Source: Proteiniphilum sp. UBA4977 (lineage in GTDB: Bacteria; Bacteroidota; Bacteroidia; Bacteroidales; Dysgonomonadaceae). From it: a stretch of 64,000 bases of DNA. Location: the NCBI GenBank assembly GCA_002398565.1, contig DGZP01000125.1, positions 1 through 64,000 of the forward strand, written 5' to 3'. Both the position numbers and the translations under genes were made by a program. Below the pieces are notes generated by a model. That model saw nothing but the letters and a program-made list of their open reading frames with translations, was not told the origin of the DNA and did no database searches. Each line of letters starts with the position of its first letter. The stretch's first letter is position 1. Shown one piece after another: positions 17,729 to 26,902 of this stretch.

Positions 17729-18571
17729 TTAAAAACATTTTATAAACGTCACCGCCACCCATTGATTCATTTCCCTTACGGAGTGATAATTCCATCCGGT
17801 TTCCTCTCCTTTTTCACGGATCAATGGGATATCTTCCCTGTAAAAACCGCTCATTATAATTCGTCCGCGAGTATTTAACACGTTGTCATAAAATGGGATA
17901 TCATGAAGCAGTACATTCCGGTTGATATTGGCAAAGATCACATCGAAACGTTTTTCCTTCAGCAGCATGATATCACCGAGCTGTACGCTGATATTACGGA
18001 CACCGTTGAGTTGTATATTCTCACGTGCGTTGTTGCATGCCCACTCATCGATATCGATGGCAGAGACGGACCTGGCTCCTCTCATTGAAGCAAGAATAGC
18101 CAATACAGCGGTTCCACAACCCATATCCAAGACCGATTTTCCCTGCAGATCGGTAGACAGTATTTCCTGCAGGATCAAACCGGTTGTCTGGTGATGTCCG
18201 GTGCCGAATGCCATCTTGGGATCGATCGTAATGTCGTAGCGGTAAGTTTTTTCCGGCTGATGAAAGGAACTATGAATGCAACAGGCATCACCAATAACAA
18301 TCGGCTGAAAATAGTGTCGTTCCCATTCTTCATTCCAGTTTTTGTCTTCCAGTTCATGGTGTTGCCAACCAATATCGGCTTTTAGTGGTAAATCTGCAAT
18401 GAGTTCTGCAATTTTCACGGAAGAAAAAAGATGTGCCGGTAGATAGGCATCCAGTCCACCCGGAATTTGCACAAATGACTCAAAACCAATTGTGGCCAGC
18501 ATCCCCGCCAGAATATCCTTAAGCGTTTCTGTATCGGGATCGCAAGTAAACTGCACGTGTATATATTGCAT
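17729..18571 (-). CDS. prmA: Ribosomal protein L11 methyltransferase
   Basis: PrmA trimethylates ribosomal protein L11 using SAM. The 280-residue protein has an N-terminal L11-recognition region and a SAM fold with SVLDMGCGTAVLAILASMRG near residue 150, and DVIFANINRNVLLHDIP near 215 carrying the family N-I-N motif. ITIDPKMAFGTGHHQTT near 125 is the typical substrate-pocket signature. I chose the ATG at 18571; the frame extends to a TTG at 18589. Confidence 0.95.
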   Translation of the reverse strand: MQYIHVQFTCDPDTETLKDILAGMLATIGFESFVQIPGGLDAYLPAHLFSSVKIAELIADLPLKADIGWQHHELEDKNWNEEWERHYFQPIVIGDACCIHSSFHQPEKTYRYDITIDPKMAFGTGHHQTTGLILQEILSTDLQGKSVLDMGCGTAVLAILASMRGARSVSAIDIDEWACNNARENIQLNGVRNISVQLGDIMLLKEKRFDVIFANINRNVLLHDIPFYDNVLNTRGRIIMSGFYREDIPLIREKGEETGWNYHSVREMNQWVAVTFIKCF

Positions 18572-18612
18572 ACGGTGAATTATTTTCAATTGTTATTAAT
18601 CAGTTTAGACTG

Positions 18613-18620
18613 CAAAAGTA
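18613..18620 (-). promoter_or_regulatory. -7 element TACTTTTG upstream of prmA
   Basis: An exact TAnnTTTG on the minus strand, 42 nt before the prmA ATG. A TTTC at 18643-18646 gives a 22-nt spacer, slightly long. Confidence 0.5.
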
Positions 18621-18876
18621 GACAACTTTCGCGTAATCAACCGAAAATTTACTCCCAAAAAAAGACAGCGTGAATATAGTAAAAATCTCTTTTTGCCGGC
18701 CGGCGAAATGTTTATTAATGTTACAAAACAACCTATTTCACCAAATATGATTCCCGAATTGGTTTTTTTATCCTACTTTTACCCAGCAAAAACACCGTTT
18801 TCGCGTTGTGGTTTTATCGGCATTGTTGACTTCTGATTAACCGCCGTTACGAAAACAGTCTGTCAAATATAGTCTT

Positions 18877-19968
18877 ATGAAAATAAAAACTGGATTTATC
18901 GCTTTTATCATAGTCGCTTTTTTGTTTCACGGTTACAGTCAGGTCAAGCAACCTGAGATAAAGTCGCTGATTCAGGAAGGTGTGGCGTTGCACGATCAGG
19001 GGGAATATGAGCACGCCATTGAAAAATATCGGGATGCATTGAAACTTCAACCAAATTGCCCACAGGCTACCTATGAAATCGCTTTATCATACCTTGCAAT
19101 GAAAGATTTTGAGAAAGCTTCGGAATTCAGCACGGCAGTTATCAATACAAACGACAAACAACTTTCACCCGGAGCTTATGCCGTAAAAAGTGAAGCTCTG
19201 GTGGAAATGGGTCATCTCGACGAAGCACTTGCTTTATTACATGAGGGATTAGGTAAATTTGGCGATGAATATCTCCTTCATTTTAACATGGCGGTGAACT
19301 ATTATAAGAAGGACGACATGGACAAAACACTGGAGCACGTAAAAAAGGCGATCGATCTGGATAAATCGCATAGTGGCGCCTTTCTTTTGTATGCCTATGC
19401 TTTGAACAACAAGGGACTTTGGGTCCAGAGCATCCTTTCCATGCAAATGTTTCTCTTGCTGGAGCCAGACAGCAACAGGTCTAAAAATGCCTATGAAGAG
19501 ATGTTGCAGACTATGCGCATAAAAAAAACAGGGCCGCCGGTGGAACGCTCCTTTATTCAGCAACAGATGATGCGCAATAGCGGGATAACTTTGCTGCATC
19601 CGGAAGAGATACCGCCATTGTCTATTCAGGATGGTCTGAACCGGAACCTGGTGTACCACGCCATCACTGTCACCCTCGATTCCATACAGTCGACCCCCGC
19701 TGCGGAAAATGAGTTTGTGCAGTTCAAGGCTGTAAACCGGGCTATCATGAAAGTGCTTCAGAAGGAAAGCCTCAAGAACGGCAAGCAAGGTATTTTCTGG
19801 ACTTTTTACGTTCCTTTCTTTTCTCATATAGAACAATCCAGTTTTTACGACACTTTTTGCCGTTATATCAGTGTATCTTACTATCCCGAATCATTGGAGT
19901 GGTGGCAGCAGAACAGGAAAGCAGCAGAGAATTTTGTGGTTTGGTTTGAAAAAGGAGACAATCTCTGA
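18877..19968 (+). CDS. Exported tetratricopeptide-repeat protein
   Basis: This 363-residue protein starts with a signal peptide (MKIKTGFIAFIIVAFLFHGYSQ; likely cleaved after residue 21). Residues about 28-205 hold five TPR-like units, e.g. GVALHDQGEYEHAIEKYRDA, NCPQATYEIALSYLAMKDFE and AVNYYKKDDMDKTLEHVKKA. The C-terminal third is unlike TPRs and carries many aromatic residues (FWTFYVPFFSHIEQSSFYD, SVSYYPESLEWWQQ), so it may be a partner-binding cap. The function is unknown; an interaction scaffold in the periplasm is likely. It is followed after 47 nt by an ECF sigma gene. Confidence 0.8.
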   Translation: MKIKTGFIAFIIVAFLFHGYSQVKQPEIKSLIQEGVALHDQGEYEHAIEKYRDALKLQPNCPQATYEIALSYLAMKDFEKASEFSTAVINTNDKQLSPGAYAVKSEALVEMGHLDEALALLHEGLGKFGDEYLLHFNMAVNYYKKDDMDKTLEHVKKAIDLDKSHSGAFLLYAYALNNKGLWVQSILSMQMFLLLEPDSNRSKNAYEEMLQTMRIKKTGPPVERSFIQQQMMRNSGITLLHPEEIPPLSIQDGLNRNLVYHAITVTLDSIQSTPAAENEFVQFKAVNRAIMKVLQKESLKNGKQGIFWTFYVPFFSHIEQSSFYDTFCRYISVSYYPESLEWWQQNRKAAENFVVWFEKGDNL

Positions 19969-19990
19969 GACGGATATAAAATTAATTAGA

Positions 19991-19998
19991 TATCTTTG
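19991..19998 (+). promoter_or_regulatory. -7 element TATCTTTG before the ECF sigma gene
   Basis: An exact TAnnTTTG lies 17 nt before the ATG at 20016. No -33 TTTG stands at 19-21 nt; a one-box promoter is plausible and could also be read by an alternative sigma. Confidence 0.5.
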
Positions 19999-20015
19999 CG
20001 TTGCAGTCCGAATAT

Positions 20016-20567
20016 ATGGGAATGATCGACGAGGAAATATTACTGGATGAGTTACGCAACCCGCTTACAATTCGTAAAGGTTTTGCACGTCTGGTATCTG
20101 AGTACAGTGAGAGGCTTTATTGGCAGATAAGAAAAATGGTACTTTCTCACGATGATGCCAATGATATCCTGCAGGACGTTTTCATTAAAGCATGGACCAA
20201 TCTCGAAAATTTCAGGGGAGAATCCAAACTTACTACCTGGCTTTACCGCATTGCCATCAATGAAAGTATCACCTTCCTGAATAAAAAACGAATTCAGAAT
20301 AATATTTCCATTGATGATGACAACATATTCCTGTTGAATACCATTGAAAGCGACGAATATTTCGATGGAGACGAAGCACAAAAGTTATTGCAAAAAGCAA
20401 TCCTCACTCTTCCCGACAAGCAACGTCTTGTTTTTCAAATGAAATATTTCGAAGAGATGAAATATGAGGATATGTCGGAAATCCTTGGTACTTCCGTGGG
20501 AGCACTTAAAGCATCCTATCATCATGCAGTAAAGAAAATCGAAAAGATTTTGGGTGAAACTAATTAA
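20016..20567 (+). CDS. ECF-type RNA polymerase sigma factor
   Basis: This 183-residue protein has the two conserved ECF sigma regions: sigma-2 (about residues 20-85, with HDDANDILQDVFIKAWTNL and LTTWLYRIAINESITFLNKK) and sigma-4 (about 120-175, with LPDKQRLVFQMKYFEEMKYEDMSE and a final HTH). I chose the ATG at 20016; the frame extends to a TTG at 20001. The next two genes on the strand encode a one-TM protein and an exported Spy-like protein, so this may be a small envelope-stress regulon. Confidence 0.93.
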   Translation: MGMIDEEILLDELRNPLTIRKGFARLVSEYSERLYWQIRKMVLSHDDANDILQDVFIKAWTNLENFRGESKLTTWLYRIAINESITFLNKKRIQNNISIDDDNIFLLNTIESDEYFDGDEAQKLLQKAILTLPDKQRLVFQMKYFEEMKYEDMSEILGTSVGALKASYHHAVKKIEKILGETN

Positions 20568-20619
20568 ACCTTTTACATATCAATAAGTCTATTCATCAGT
20601 ACAGCGAAAATGAGAAGGT

Positions 20620-21033
20620 ATGGAAACAAAGATTAACAAATTAAAAGAAATAGATAAAACAAAAAATCCTTTTAAAGTACCCGATAATTATTTCGCACAA
20701 TTCAATGAAGAGATAATGAGCCGACTTCCTGAAAAGGTGTATGTTGCTCCCCGACCGGTACCGCTATGGGACAAAGTAAAGCCGTGGGTTTATCTGGCGG
20801 CGATGTTCGTGGGAATTTATTTCACGGTAAACTTTCTGACACGCGATGGTGACAAAGCACAAATTACAACGGAACAGTCTGTCACCGATACCCGCTCCGA
20901 CACATTCCAGCCGGTCGACAATTATTGGTCTACAGTACATATTACTGAAGAAGAATTTTATCAGTTTCTCGAAGATCAAATGGTAGACGACGGTTATTAT
21001 GATTATATGTATAATCAATATTATTTAAATTAA
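20620..21033 (+). CDS. Single-TM protein, possible anti-sigma factor
   Basis: This 137-residue protein has an N-terminal cytoplasmic part (about 1-50), one predicted membrane helix (VYLAAMFVGIYFTVNFL, about residues 57-73) and an acidic, Tyr-rich C-terminal outside part. It begins 52 nt after the ECF sigma gene. Position and topology suggest an anti-sigma factor or sigma partner, but I see no zinc-binding ZAS motif and no recognised domain. I treat the role as inference. Confidence 0.7.
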   Translation: METKINKLKEIDKTKNPFKVPDNYFAQFNEEIMSRLPEKVYVAPRPVPLWDKVKPWVYLAAMFVGIYFTVNFLTRDGDKAQITTEQSVTDTRSDTFQPVDNYWSTVHITEEEFYQFLEDQMVDDGYYDYMYNQYYLN

Positions 21034-21066
21034 GGATCTACCAAACTTCTTTAATAAGCTTCCCTC

Positions 21067-21525
21067 ATGAAAAAAAGCGTTGTTTTATTATTGACTCAGT
21101 GCCTGCTCCTCTTGCATGTCGCTTCGTTACAGGCTCAGAACAGAAAAATGAACATGGCCGATTATGAAAAGAGAAAGATGGAATTTATCATGAAAGAAGC
21201 CGGACTTACAAAGGCGGAAGCCGACAAGTATTTTCCGTTGAACAGTGAACTGACACAGAAAAAATTTGAACTCCATAAACTCCACAGAGACAAGGTGCAA
21301 CGGATCAAGGACAACAGTAATATTTCGGATGAAGAATACCGAAGATTGCTTGATGACGATGTGGAGGTAAAGCTCAGGGAAGCCGCACTCGACAAATTAT
21401 ATGCCCCCAAGTTTGAGAAAGTACTCACTCCGGAAAAGCTCTACAGGGCACAACAGGCTGAGAAAAGCTTTATCCAGAAGGAGGTGACCAATTTTAGAAG
21501 TGAGCAGGGAAATAGCCGTCGGTAA
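21067..21525 (+). CDS. Exported Spy/CpxP-like helical protein
   Basis: This 152-residue protein has a signal peptide (MKKSVVLLLTQCLLLLHVASLQAQ) and a charged, helix-rich mature part (MADYEKRKMEFIMKEAGLTK, ...LHKLHRDKVQRIKDNSNISD). The layout resembles the Spy/CpxP periplasmic chaperone-like sensors, though I do not see the exact LTxxQ repeats. It is the third gene after the ECF sigma factor, only 33 nt from its neighbour. A role as a periplasmic stress sensor is inferred. Confidence 0.7.
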   Translation: MKKSVVLLLTQCLLLLHVASLQAQNRKMNMADYEKRKMEFIMKEAGLTKAEADKYFPLNSELTQKKFELHKLHRDKVQRIKDNSNISDEEYRRLLDDDVEVKLREAALDKLYAPKFEKVLTPEKLYRAQQAEKSFIQKEVTNFRSEQGNSRR

Positions 21526-21678
21526 TAAGACTCAAGACTGATTGATGCAGCGGATATCATAATTTTTCATACTGTTCTCATATCTCATAATGAACTCACA
21601 TTAAAAGATCCTACCGGAAAACTTTCTCAATCCTGATTTAAATCGGAATCCATGTTATCAACATAATAATTTTTAAAA

Positions 21679-23193
21679 GTGAAACACCTCGTTACGACCC
21701 AATTGGCTTTCTGTGGTTTTGGAATATTTTTAAGTGCTCAAACTGCAGAGAAACCCAATATTATTTATATTTTGGCGGACGATCTCGGATATGGTGATAC
21801 AGGATGCTATGGTCAAATAAAAATTGAGACGCCCAATATAGACAATCTTGCAAAAGGGGGAATGCTCTTCTCTCAATTTTATTCGGGAACTACAGTTTCT
21901 GCTCCCTCCCGAAGTGTCCTACTTACTGGAAAGCATACCGGACATACTTACATACGCGGTAATGATGAGTTACCGGAAAGAGGAGATGTACAGAGTCATC
22001 AGGCTATGTTTAACAATCCTTTTCTTGAGGGGCAGCGTCCGTTACCATCAGACACATACACAATTCCTGCAATGTTAAAAGATGTAGGCTACGTTACCGG
22101 ATGTGTGGGTAAATGGGGACTGGGATACCCCGGGTCGAGAAGTACACCTGCGAGGATGGGATTTGATTTCTTTTATGGTTATAACTGTCAGCGACAGGCG
22201 CATACTTACTATCCTCCCTTTTTATATAAGAATGAAAACAGAGAGTATTTAAATAATAAAATCATAGAACCGGGAACTTTGTTAAGTAAAGGTTTGGATC
22301 CGCTTTCAGCAAATAGCTACAGCAAATATGTGCAGAATGATTATGCTCCTGATTTAATGTTCAGAGAACTTCTTTCATTTATAGAAAAGAATAAAAAAAA
22401 TCCCTTTTTCTTATATTGGGCAACGCCTATTCCTCATGTACCACTTCAGGCACCCCAAAGATGGATTGATTATTATGTTAAAAAGTTCGGAGATGAGAAA
22501 CCTTACCTGGGAAAAATGGGCTATTATCCATCAAGATACCCTAATGCAACCTATGCGGCCATGATTTCATATCTGGATGAACAAGTAGGAGCTATTATTG
22601 ATTATTTAAAAGAAAACGGATTGTACAACAATACATTAATAATTTTCACAAGCGATAACGGGCCCACATTCAATGGAGGGACAGACTCTCATTATTTCCG
22701 TAGTGCCGGTCCTTTTAAGTCCGAAAGAGGATGGGGAAAAACATCATTACATGAAGGTGGAATACGTGTTCCTTTTATAGCCTCCTGGCCAAAAATAATT
22801 AAAGCGAATTCTTATACGGACCATGTTTCAGCTGCATGGGATATAATGCCTACTTTTGCAGAAATTACAGGAGCCACACTCACTGAAACTGATGGCATAA
22901 GTATTTTACCTACGCTCAAAGGAAAAAAACAAAGAGGGCATGAATACTTGTATTGGGAATTTCCTGAAAATAAAGGACAGATTGCAATTAGAGTGAATAA
23001 CTGGAAAGGTCTTATACAAAATGTGAAAAATGGGAACAATAGAATGGAACTATTTGATTTGAATTCAGATCCTCAGGAGTTATATAATCTGGCAGATGAG
23101 AATCCCGATATAATTAAAAGAATGGAAAATATTATAAAAGAAGCCCATATCCGTTCTGAAATTGAAAAGTTTAGATTTCCCTTTGACAACTAA
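21679..23193 (+). CDS. Serine-type arylsulfatase family protein
   Basis: This 504-residue predicted exported sulfatase starts at a GTG with a short signal peptide (LAFCGFGIFLSAQT). It shows the metal-binding start PNIIYILADDLGYGD, the modification motif SAPSR near residue 76 (serine form of C/S-x-P-S-R, matured to formylglycine by an anSME enzyme), GKWGLG near 146 and IFTSDNGPTFNGG near 323. It cleaves sulfate esters, substrate unknown. No anSME gene is in the window. Codons are AT-rich compared with neighbours, which hints at recent acquisition together with the next gene. Confidence 0.93.
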   Translation: MKHLVTTQLAFCGFGIFLSAQTAEKPNIIYILADDLGYGDTGCYGQIKIETPNIDNLAKGGMLFSQFYSGTTVSAPSRSVLLTGKHTGHTYIRGNDELPERGDVQSHQAMFNNPFLEGQRPLPSDTYTIPAMLKDVGYVTGCVGKWGLGYPGSRSTPARMGFDFFYGYNCQRQAHTYYPPFLYKNENREYLNNKIIEPGTLLSKGLDPLSANSYSKYVQNDYAPDLMFRELLSFIEKNKKNPFFLYWATPIPHVPLQAPQRWIDYYVKKFGDEKPYLGKMGYYPSRYPNATYAAMISYLDEQVGAIIDYLKENGLYNNTLIIFTSDNGPTFNGGTDSHYFRSAGPFKSERGWGKTSLHEGGIRVPFIASWPKIIKANSYTDHVSAAWDIMPTFAEITGATLTETDGISILPTLKGKKQRGHEYLYWEFPENKGQIAIRVNNWKGLIQNVKNGNNRMELFDLNSDPQELYNLADENPDIIKRMENIIKEAHIRSEIEKFRFPFDN

Positions 23194-23290
23194 ATGAAGA
23201 TAACATCTCATAAAATAAGAGGAAATCAAGTGATTTGGCTTTTGAATCTGAACCTTTATGCATGAAAAGTTAAAATAAATACATATAAAT

Positions 23291-25777
23291 ATGAAGTTTA
23301 AATCGCTACTTATTTTTGTAGTCTCACTCACACTGGTCTCCTGTTCAAAAAAAAATGAATTCTCTGCAAATTTCGAAAATATCAACAACAGGATATGGAT
23401 TGGAAAAGAGTTTTGGTCAATTCCACTGGAAGACTGGAAAATTGAAGATGGAAAGATGCAGTGTATCGGCTCAGTACCCCAATCGAGGGTAAATCTCCTC
23501 ACTCATATATTGTCAGATGAGACCGGAGAATTTGAGGCGTCTGTGAAAGTAGGCTTAATTAAAGCAAATAATATACCTGGATCCGCGGGTCTTATCCTTG
23601 GAATATATGATGAGGAAGATGCCGATGTTAAGTCGCTCTGTTATTTTGGCAAGGGAATACCTGCGGGAATAAGTTTACAGGGATTTGCCTTTCTAAAAGA
23701 CCAAAGAGCCGAACTACCCGAAAATTTTGATTTTTCTGAAGCAACAATTTCAGTATCAGGTAATGATAAACAGCTTGAAATGAAAGTTTCAGACAAAAAT
23801 GGCAATGGTCCTGATTTGCTCTCATGTAAAATTGAGGGCATTCAAGGTTTAGTTGCAGTAGCCAATAACATCAATATTGACGGCAACAAAAAATCCGGTA
23901 ATTCTCATTTTAGCTTTGACGATATTAAACTATCCGGTTCAAAAGTGACAGTTAAACAAGAAAATGCATTCGGTCCTATTTTATGGACCATGTATACGCT
24001 CAGTAAAGGAACTGTGAAGATGATGGCGCTCCTGCCTCCAATAGGAGTAGATGATAATCAGATAGTTAATTTACAATTAAAAAAAAATGAAACCTGGGAA
24101 ACAGTTGCCTCAGAATCCTTAGAACCTGATTCCAGAACTGTCGTTTTTAAACTGGATAAATGGGATGCGGGTAGTGATGTTGCTTATCGTGTAGAATATA
24201 ATGAAAAAGGGATTAACGGGAATGAAACCCCAAATTATTATGAAGGGATAATCCGGAGGGATCCAGTCGACCGTCCTTTAAAATTTGGGGGTCTTACATG
24301 TCAGAATCATATTGGATTTCCTTATACGCCTCTTGTCCAGAATCTGACTGTTTTAAATCCTGATATACTTTATTTTTCAGGGGATCAAATATATGAAGGG
24401 AACGGGGGCTATCCTATCAAACGTAAACCGGAAGATCTCTCAATAATCAATTATCTGGGAAAATACTATATGTTCGGCTGGGCATTTGGAGATTTGATGC
24501 GCAATGTCCCCACCATCTGTACGCCTGACGATCATGATGTTTTTCAGGGTAATCTTTGGGGTGAAGGAGGAATTGCCAAACCTGGAGGGTTAGCTAGTGA
24601 TGATTCCGGAGGTTTCACTCAATCGGTAAAAATGGTGAATGTAGTCAACCGAACCAATTGCGGGCAGTTACCCGATCCCTATGACCCTACACCAGTTGAG
24701 CAAGGGATGAGCGTTTGGTATTCAGATCTTACTTACGGAAGGGTAAGCTTTGCCATTATCAGTGACAGGATTTTTAAAACCGGTCCTGAAAAGGTTGCAG
24801 ACTGGGATGGTCGTAAAGATCATATGAAAGTGCCTCGTAATGACTTATCATTTCTAGACAAAAAAGGTGTAGAGATGATTGGCAAAAGACAAACTGATTT
24901 TTTAAATCAATGGATAACCGAATGGGAAGGTGCAGATATGAAAGTACTACTCTCGCAGACCCTGTTTGCAAATGTAGCAACGCATCACGGGAGTGTTGTA
25001 AACTATCTCTATGGCGATCTCGATTCGGGTGGATGGCCCAAGTCTGATCGCGATAAGATAATTCGTGTAATGAGAAAAGCCGCAGTATTTCATATTAACG
25101 GAGATCAGCACATACCTTCACTTGTACAATACGGCCTGAATGATTTCTGTGATGCAGGTTGGAGTTATTGCACCCCTGCCATTGCAGTTGGTTACCAACG
25201 TTGGTTTTTACCGGATGAACTGGGTATACCGGTGAATGATAGGCCCGACCATGGTTATGATAACACTGGCAAATATACAGATGCATTCGGGAACAAAAAC
25301 TATGTATACGCAATCGGAAATCCTGGAAAAATTGCTGACAATTCAGATGGTCGATATAGCAAAGCATCGATGCGTTCTTCAGGATTTGGAATGATTACGT
25401 TCAATCAAAAAACACGGAGCATACATATCGATGCCTGGCGATTTAAGGCAAATGTTGAGAATCCTAATCCTGTTCGCGATCAGTTTCCCGGATGGCCATT
25501 AGAGATATCACAGTTTGATAATTTAGGATCTGGTGCAAATAATGTATTGCCCGAAATCAGAGTAAACAAATCCAATCAGGTATTACAGATATGGAATGAA
25601 AGAACCGGCGAGCTGGTTCAATCATTTAGAATCAACGGGAACACGGTGAAGAGTAAACTTCATGAACCAGGAACGTTTTCGATCAAAATTGGTGATAATG
25701 GAAAATGGCAGAGTATAAGAGGTTTGTCAACAAAAAAAGGTGAAAACAATGAAACAGTGAATCTGGAAATTCAGTAA
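23291..25777 (+). CDS. PhoD-like metallophosphatase lipoprotein
   Basis: This 828-residue lipoprotein (signal MKFKSLLIFVVSLTLVSC, Cys18) has an N-terminal beta-rich part (about residues 20-215, LamG/concanavalin-like in style) and a PhoD-type catalytic domain (about 230-750). Metal-ligand motifs are YFSGDQIYEGN near 363, CTPDDHDVFQGN near 411 and HINGDQHIPS near 600. It is likely a surface or periplasmic phosphodiesterase or phosphatase. It follows the sulfatase by 97 nt and shares its AT-rich codon use. Confidence 0.88.
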   Translation: MKFKSLLIFVVSLTLVSCSKKNEFSANFENINNRIWIGKEFWSIPLEDWKIEDGKMQCIGSVPQSRVNLLTHILSDETGEFEASVKVGLIKANNIPGSAGLILGIYDEEDADVKSLCYFGKGIPAGISLQGFAFLKDQRAELPENFDFSEATISVSGNDKQLEMKVSDKNGNGPDLLSCKIEGIQGLVAVANNINIDGNKKSGNSHFSFDDIKLSGSKVTVKQENAFGPILWTMYTLSKGTVKMMALLPPIGVDDNQIVNLQLKKNETWETVASESLEPDSRTVVFKLDKWDAGSDVAYRVEYNEKGINGNETPNYYEGIIRRDPVDRPLKFGGLTCQNHIGFPYTPLVQNLTVLNPDILYFSGDQIYEGNGGYPIKRKPEDLSIINYLGKYYMFGWAFGDLMRNVPTICTPDDHDVFQGNLWGEGGIAKPGGLASDDSGGFTQSVKMVNVVNRTNCGQLPDPYDPTPVEQGMSVWYSDLTYGRVSFAIISDRIFKTGPEKVADWDGRKDHMKVPRNDLSFLDKKGVEMIGKRQTDFLNQWITEWEGADMKVLLSQTLFANVATHHGSVVNYLYGDLDSGGWPKSDRDKIIRVMRKAAVFHINGDQHIPSLVQYGLNDFCDAGWSYCTPAIAVGYQRWFLPDELGIPVNDRPDHGYDNTGKYTDAFGNKNYVYAIGNPGKIADNSDGRYSKASMRSSGFGMITFNQKTRSIHIDAWRFKANVENPNPVRDQFPGWPLEISQFDNLGSGANNVLPEIRVNKSNQVLQIWNERTGELVQSFRINGNTVKSKLHEPGTFSIKIGDNGKWQSIRGLSTKKGENNETVNLEIQ

Positions 25778-25816
25778 TAAATATCACAATACCATCAGCA
25801 TCTCCCTTTATTGGAC

Positions 25817-25861
25817 AAATTCGGGAACCCTTCCAAGAGGTCGGAAAGGGCTCCCGAATTT
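25817..25861 (+). terminator. Hairpin after the sulfatase-phosphatase pair
   Basis: An 18-bp stem with one mismatch (arms 25817-25834 and 25844-25861) forms a strong hairpin 40 nt past the phosphatase stop. No U-run follows on either strand, so it may be a terminator or an RNA-stability element. Confidence 0.6.
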
Positions 25862-25973
25862 ATTCACTAAAAGACTTGAAAATCCATACCACGCAGTATA
25901 TGATTACTGTAGTATTGTCGGCTATTTTTTTGTTTATGCCGACTACTGGATTTATCTTAGTTCCGCTCCAACA

Positions 25974-26804
25974 CTATTGAAGTTGTAGTAAAAATTTTTT
26001 GATAGCTTCTCCCGTTCCGTTATGGTCATTATCGGTTACAATCTCATCTGCCATTTCTTTTATATCCTTGTTGGCATTTTCCATTGCAACAGCCAGTCCG
26101 GCTTTTAGAAGTATATCTCGATCATTATCTGCATCTCCTACGGCTATAGTTTCTGACACATCAATTCCTAAATGGGATGCAAGATGCAAAAGTGCAGTTC
26201 CTTTTGTGGTATTTAGAGGAGACATCTCCAAAGAAGCTTCTTCAGCAAAAGCAAAAGTAATCGGATATAATTTTAATTGTTCATATGCCGCCATGCGATC
26301 TTCTCGCCTGCGAAAATAAATATTTACTTTCGGAAAAGAGGGGTAGTTTATGCATGCTTCCGCTAGACTATCAACCTGCGTCGTTATTTTTAAAAAAGAA
26401 CTTTGATAAATTTTCATGTTGTATTCAGCCATTTGCTGTACTTGCCTCTTATCGACGATTGATTCATTCAATGTTAGTAAGTGTGCCATGGCTTGAAAAG
26501 CATCTGCTATTTTGATAATCTCTAAAGCGACTTGTTGGGGGATTGAGTCGCAATAAATAATTTCTTTTTCCGTAATATTATATACTACAGCACCGCTAAA
26601 GACTATCGCGTAGTTAATTTGAGGAATTTGCTCAAAGAACGATTTCATTTCAACGAGTCCTCGACCGGTGCTGAACACCACATCTTTTCCAACTTTCACG
26701 GCAGCATTGATATCTTCAATCGTTTCAGGAAGTATCGATTTATTGGATGTTAGTAGTGTCCCATCCATATCAAGTGCTATCAGTTTATAGTCTTTCTCTT
26801 TCAT
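25974..26804 (-). CDS. Cof-type HAD-IIB phosphatase
   Basis: This 276-residue cytoplasmic enzyme is a HAD-superfamily IIB hydrolase of the Cof/YidA type, acting on sugar or cofactor phosphates. It has motif I ALDMDGTLLTSNK, motif II VVFSTGRG, a Lys-containing NTTKGTALLHLA segment and motif IV AVGDADNDRDIL. The cap domain is of type IIB (about residues 85-190). It stands alone; an 8-3-8 inverted repeat and a -7 box lie in its upstream region. Confidence 0.92.
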   Translation of the reverse strand: MKEKDYKLIALDMDGTLLTSNKSILPETIEDINAAVKVGKDVVFSTGRGLVEMKSFFEQIPQINYAIVFSGAVVYNITEKEIIYCDSIPQQVALEIIKIADAFQAMAHLLTLNESIVDKRQVQQMAEYNMKIYQSSFLKITTQVDSLAEACINYPSFPKVNIYFRRREDRMAAYEQLKLYPITFAFAEEASLEMSPLNTTKGTALLHLASHLGIDVSETIAVGDADNDRDILLKAGLAVAMENANKDIKEMADEIVTDNDHNGTGEAIKKFLLQLQ

Positions 26805-26838
26805 TAGTGGAAAAAAGGATTGAACATATATTTAGCAA

Positions 26839-26846
26839 CAAATCTA
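26839..26846 (-). promoter_or_regulatory. -7 element TAGATTTG of the HAD phosphatase gene
   Basis: An exact TAnnTTTG on the minus strand, 35 nt before the ATG at 26804. It is followed upstream by the inverted repeat at 26852-26870, which would lie in the spacer to the -33 box. Confidence 0.45.
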
Positions 26847-26851
26847 ATGAA

Positions 26852-26870
26852 TTGTATCTAGAAGATACAA
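26852..26870. repeat. Perfect 8-3-8 inverted repeat, candidate operator
   Basis: TTGTATCT-AGA-AGATACAA is a perfect inverted repeat placed just upstream of the -7 box of the HAD phosphatase gene. Its position in the promoter spacer is what a repressor operator would look like. The binding factor is unknown. Confidence 0.5.
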
Positions 26871-26902
26871 CAAATCCAGTGAATTTATTTAGAAAATACA
26901 AG

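Noticed and set aside
18695..18704. GC-rich palindrome GCCGGCCGGC in the prmA-TPR gap
   Set aside because: Ten bases, no repeat elsewhere seen, no terminator tail; not supported as a site.
21679..25777. The AT-rich pair as a mobile element or genomic island with ends
   Set aside because: No transposase, integrase or flanking repeats were found, so only atypical composition can be stated.
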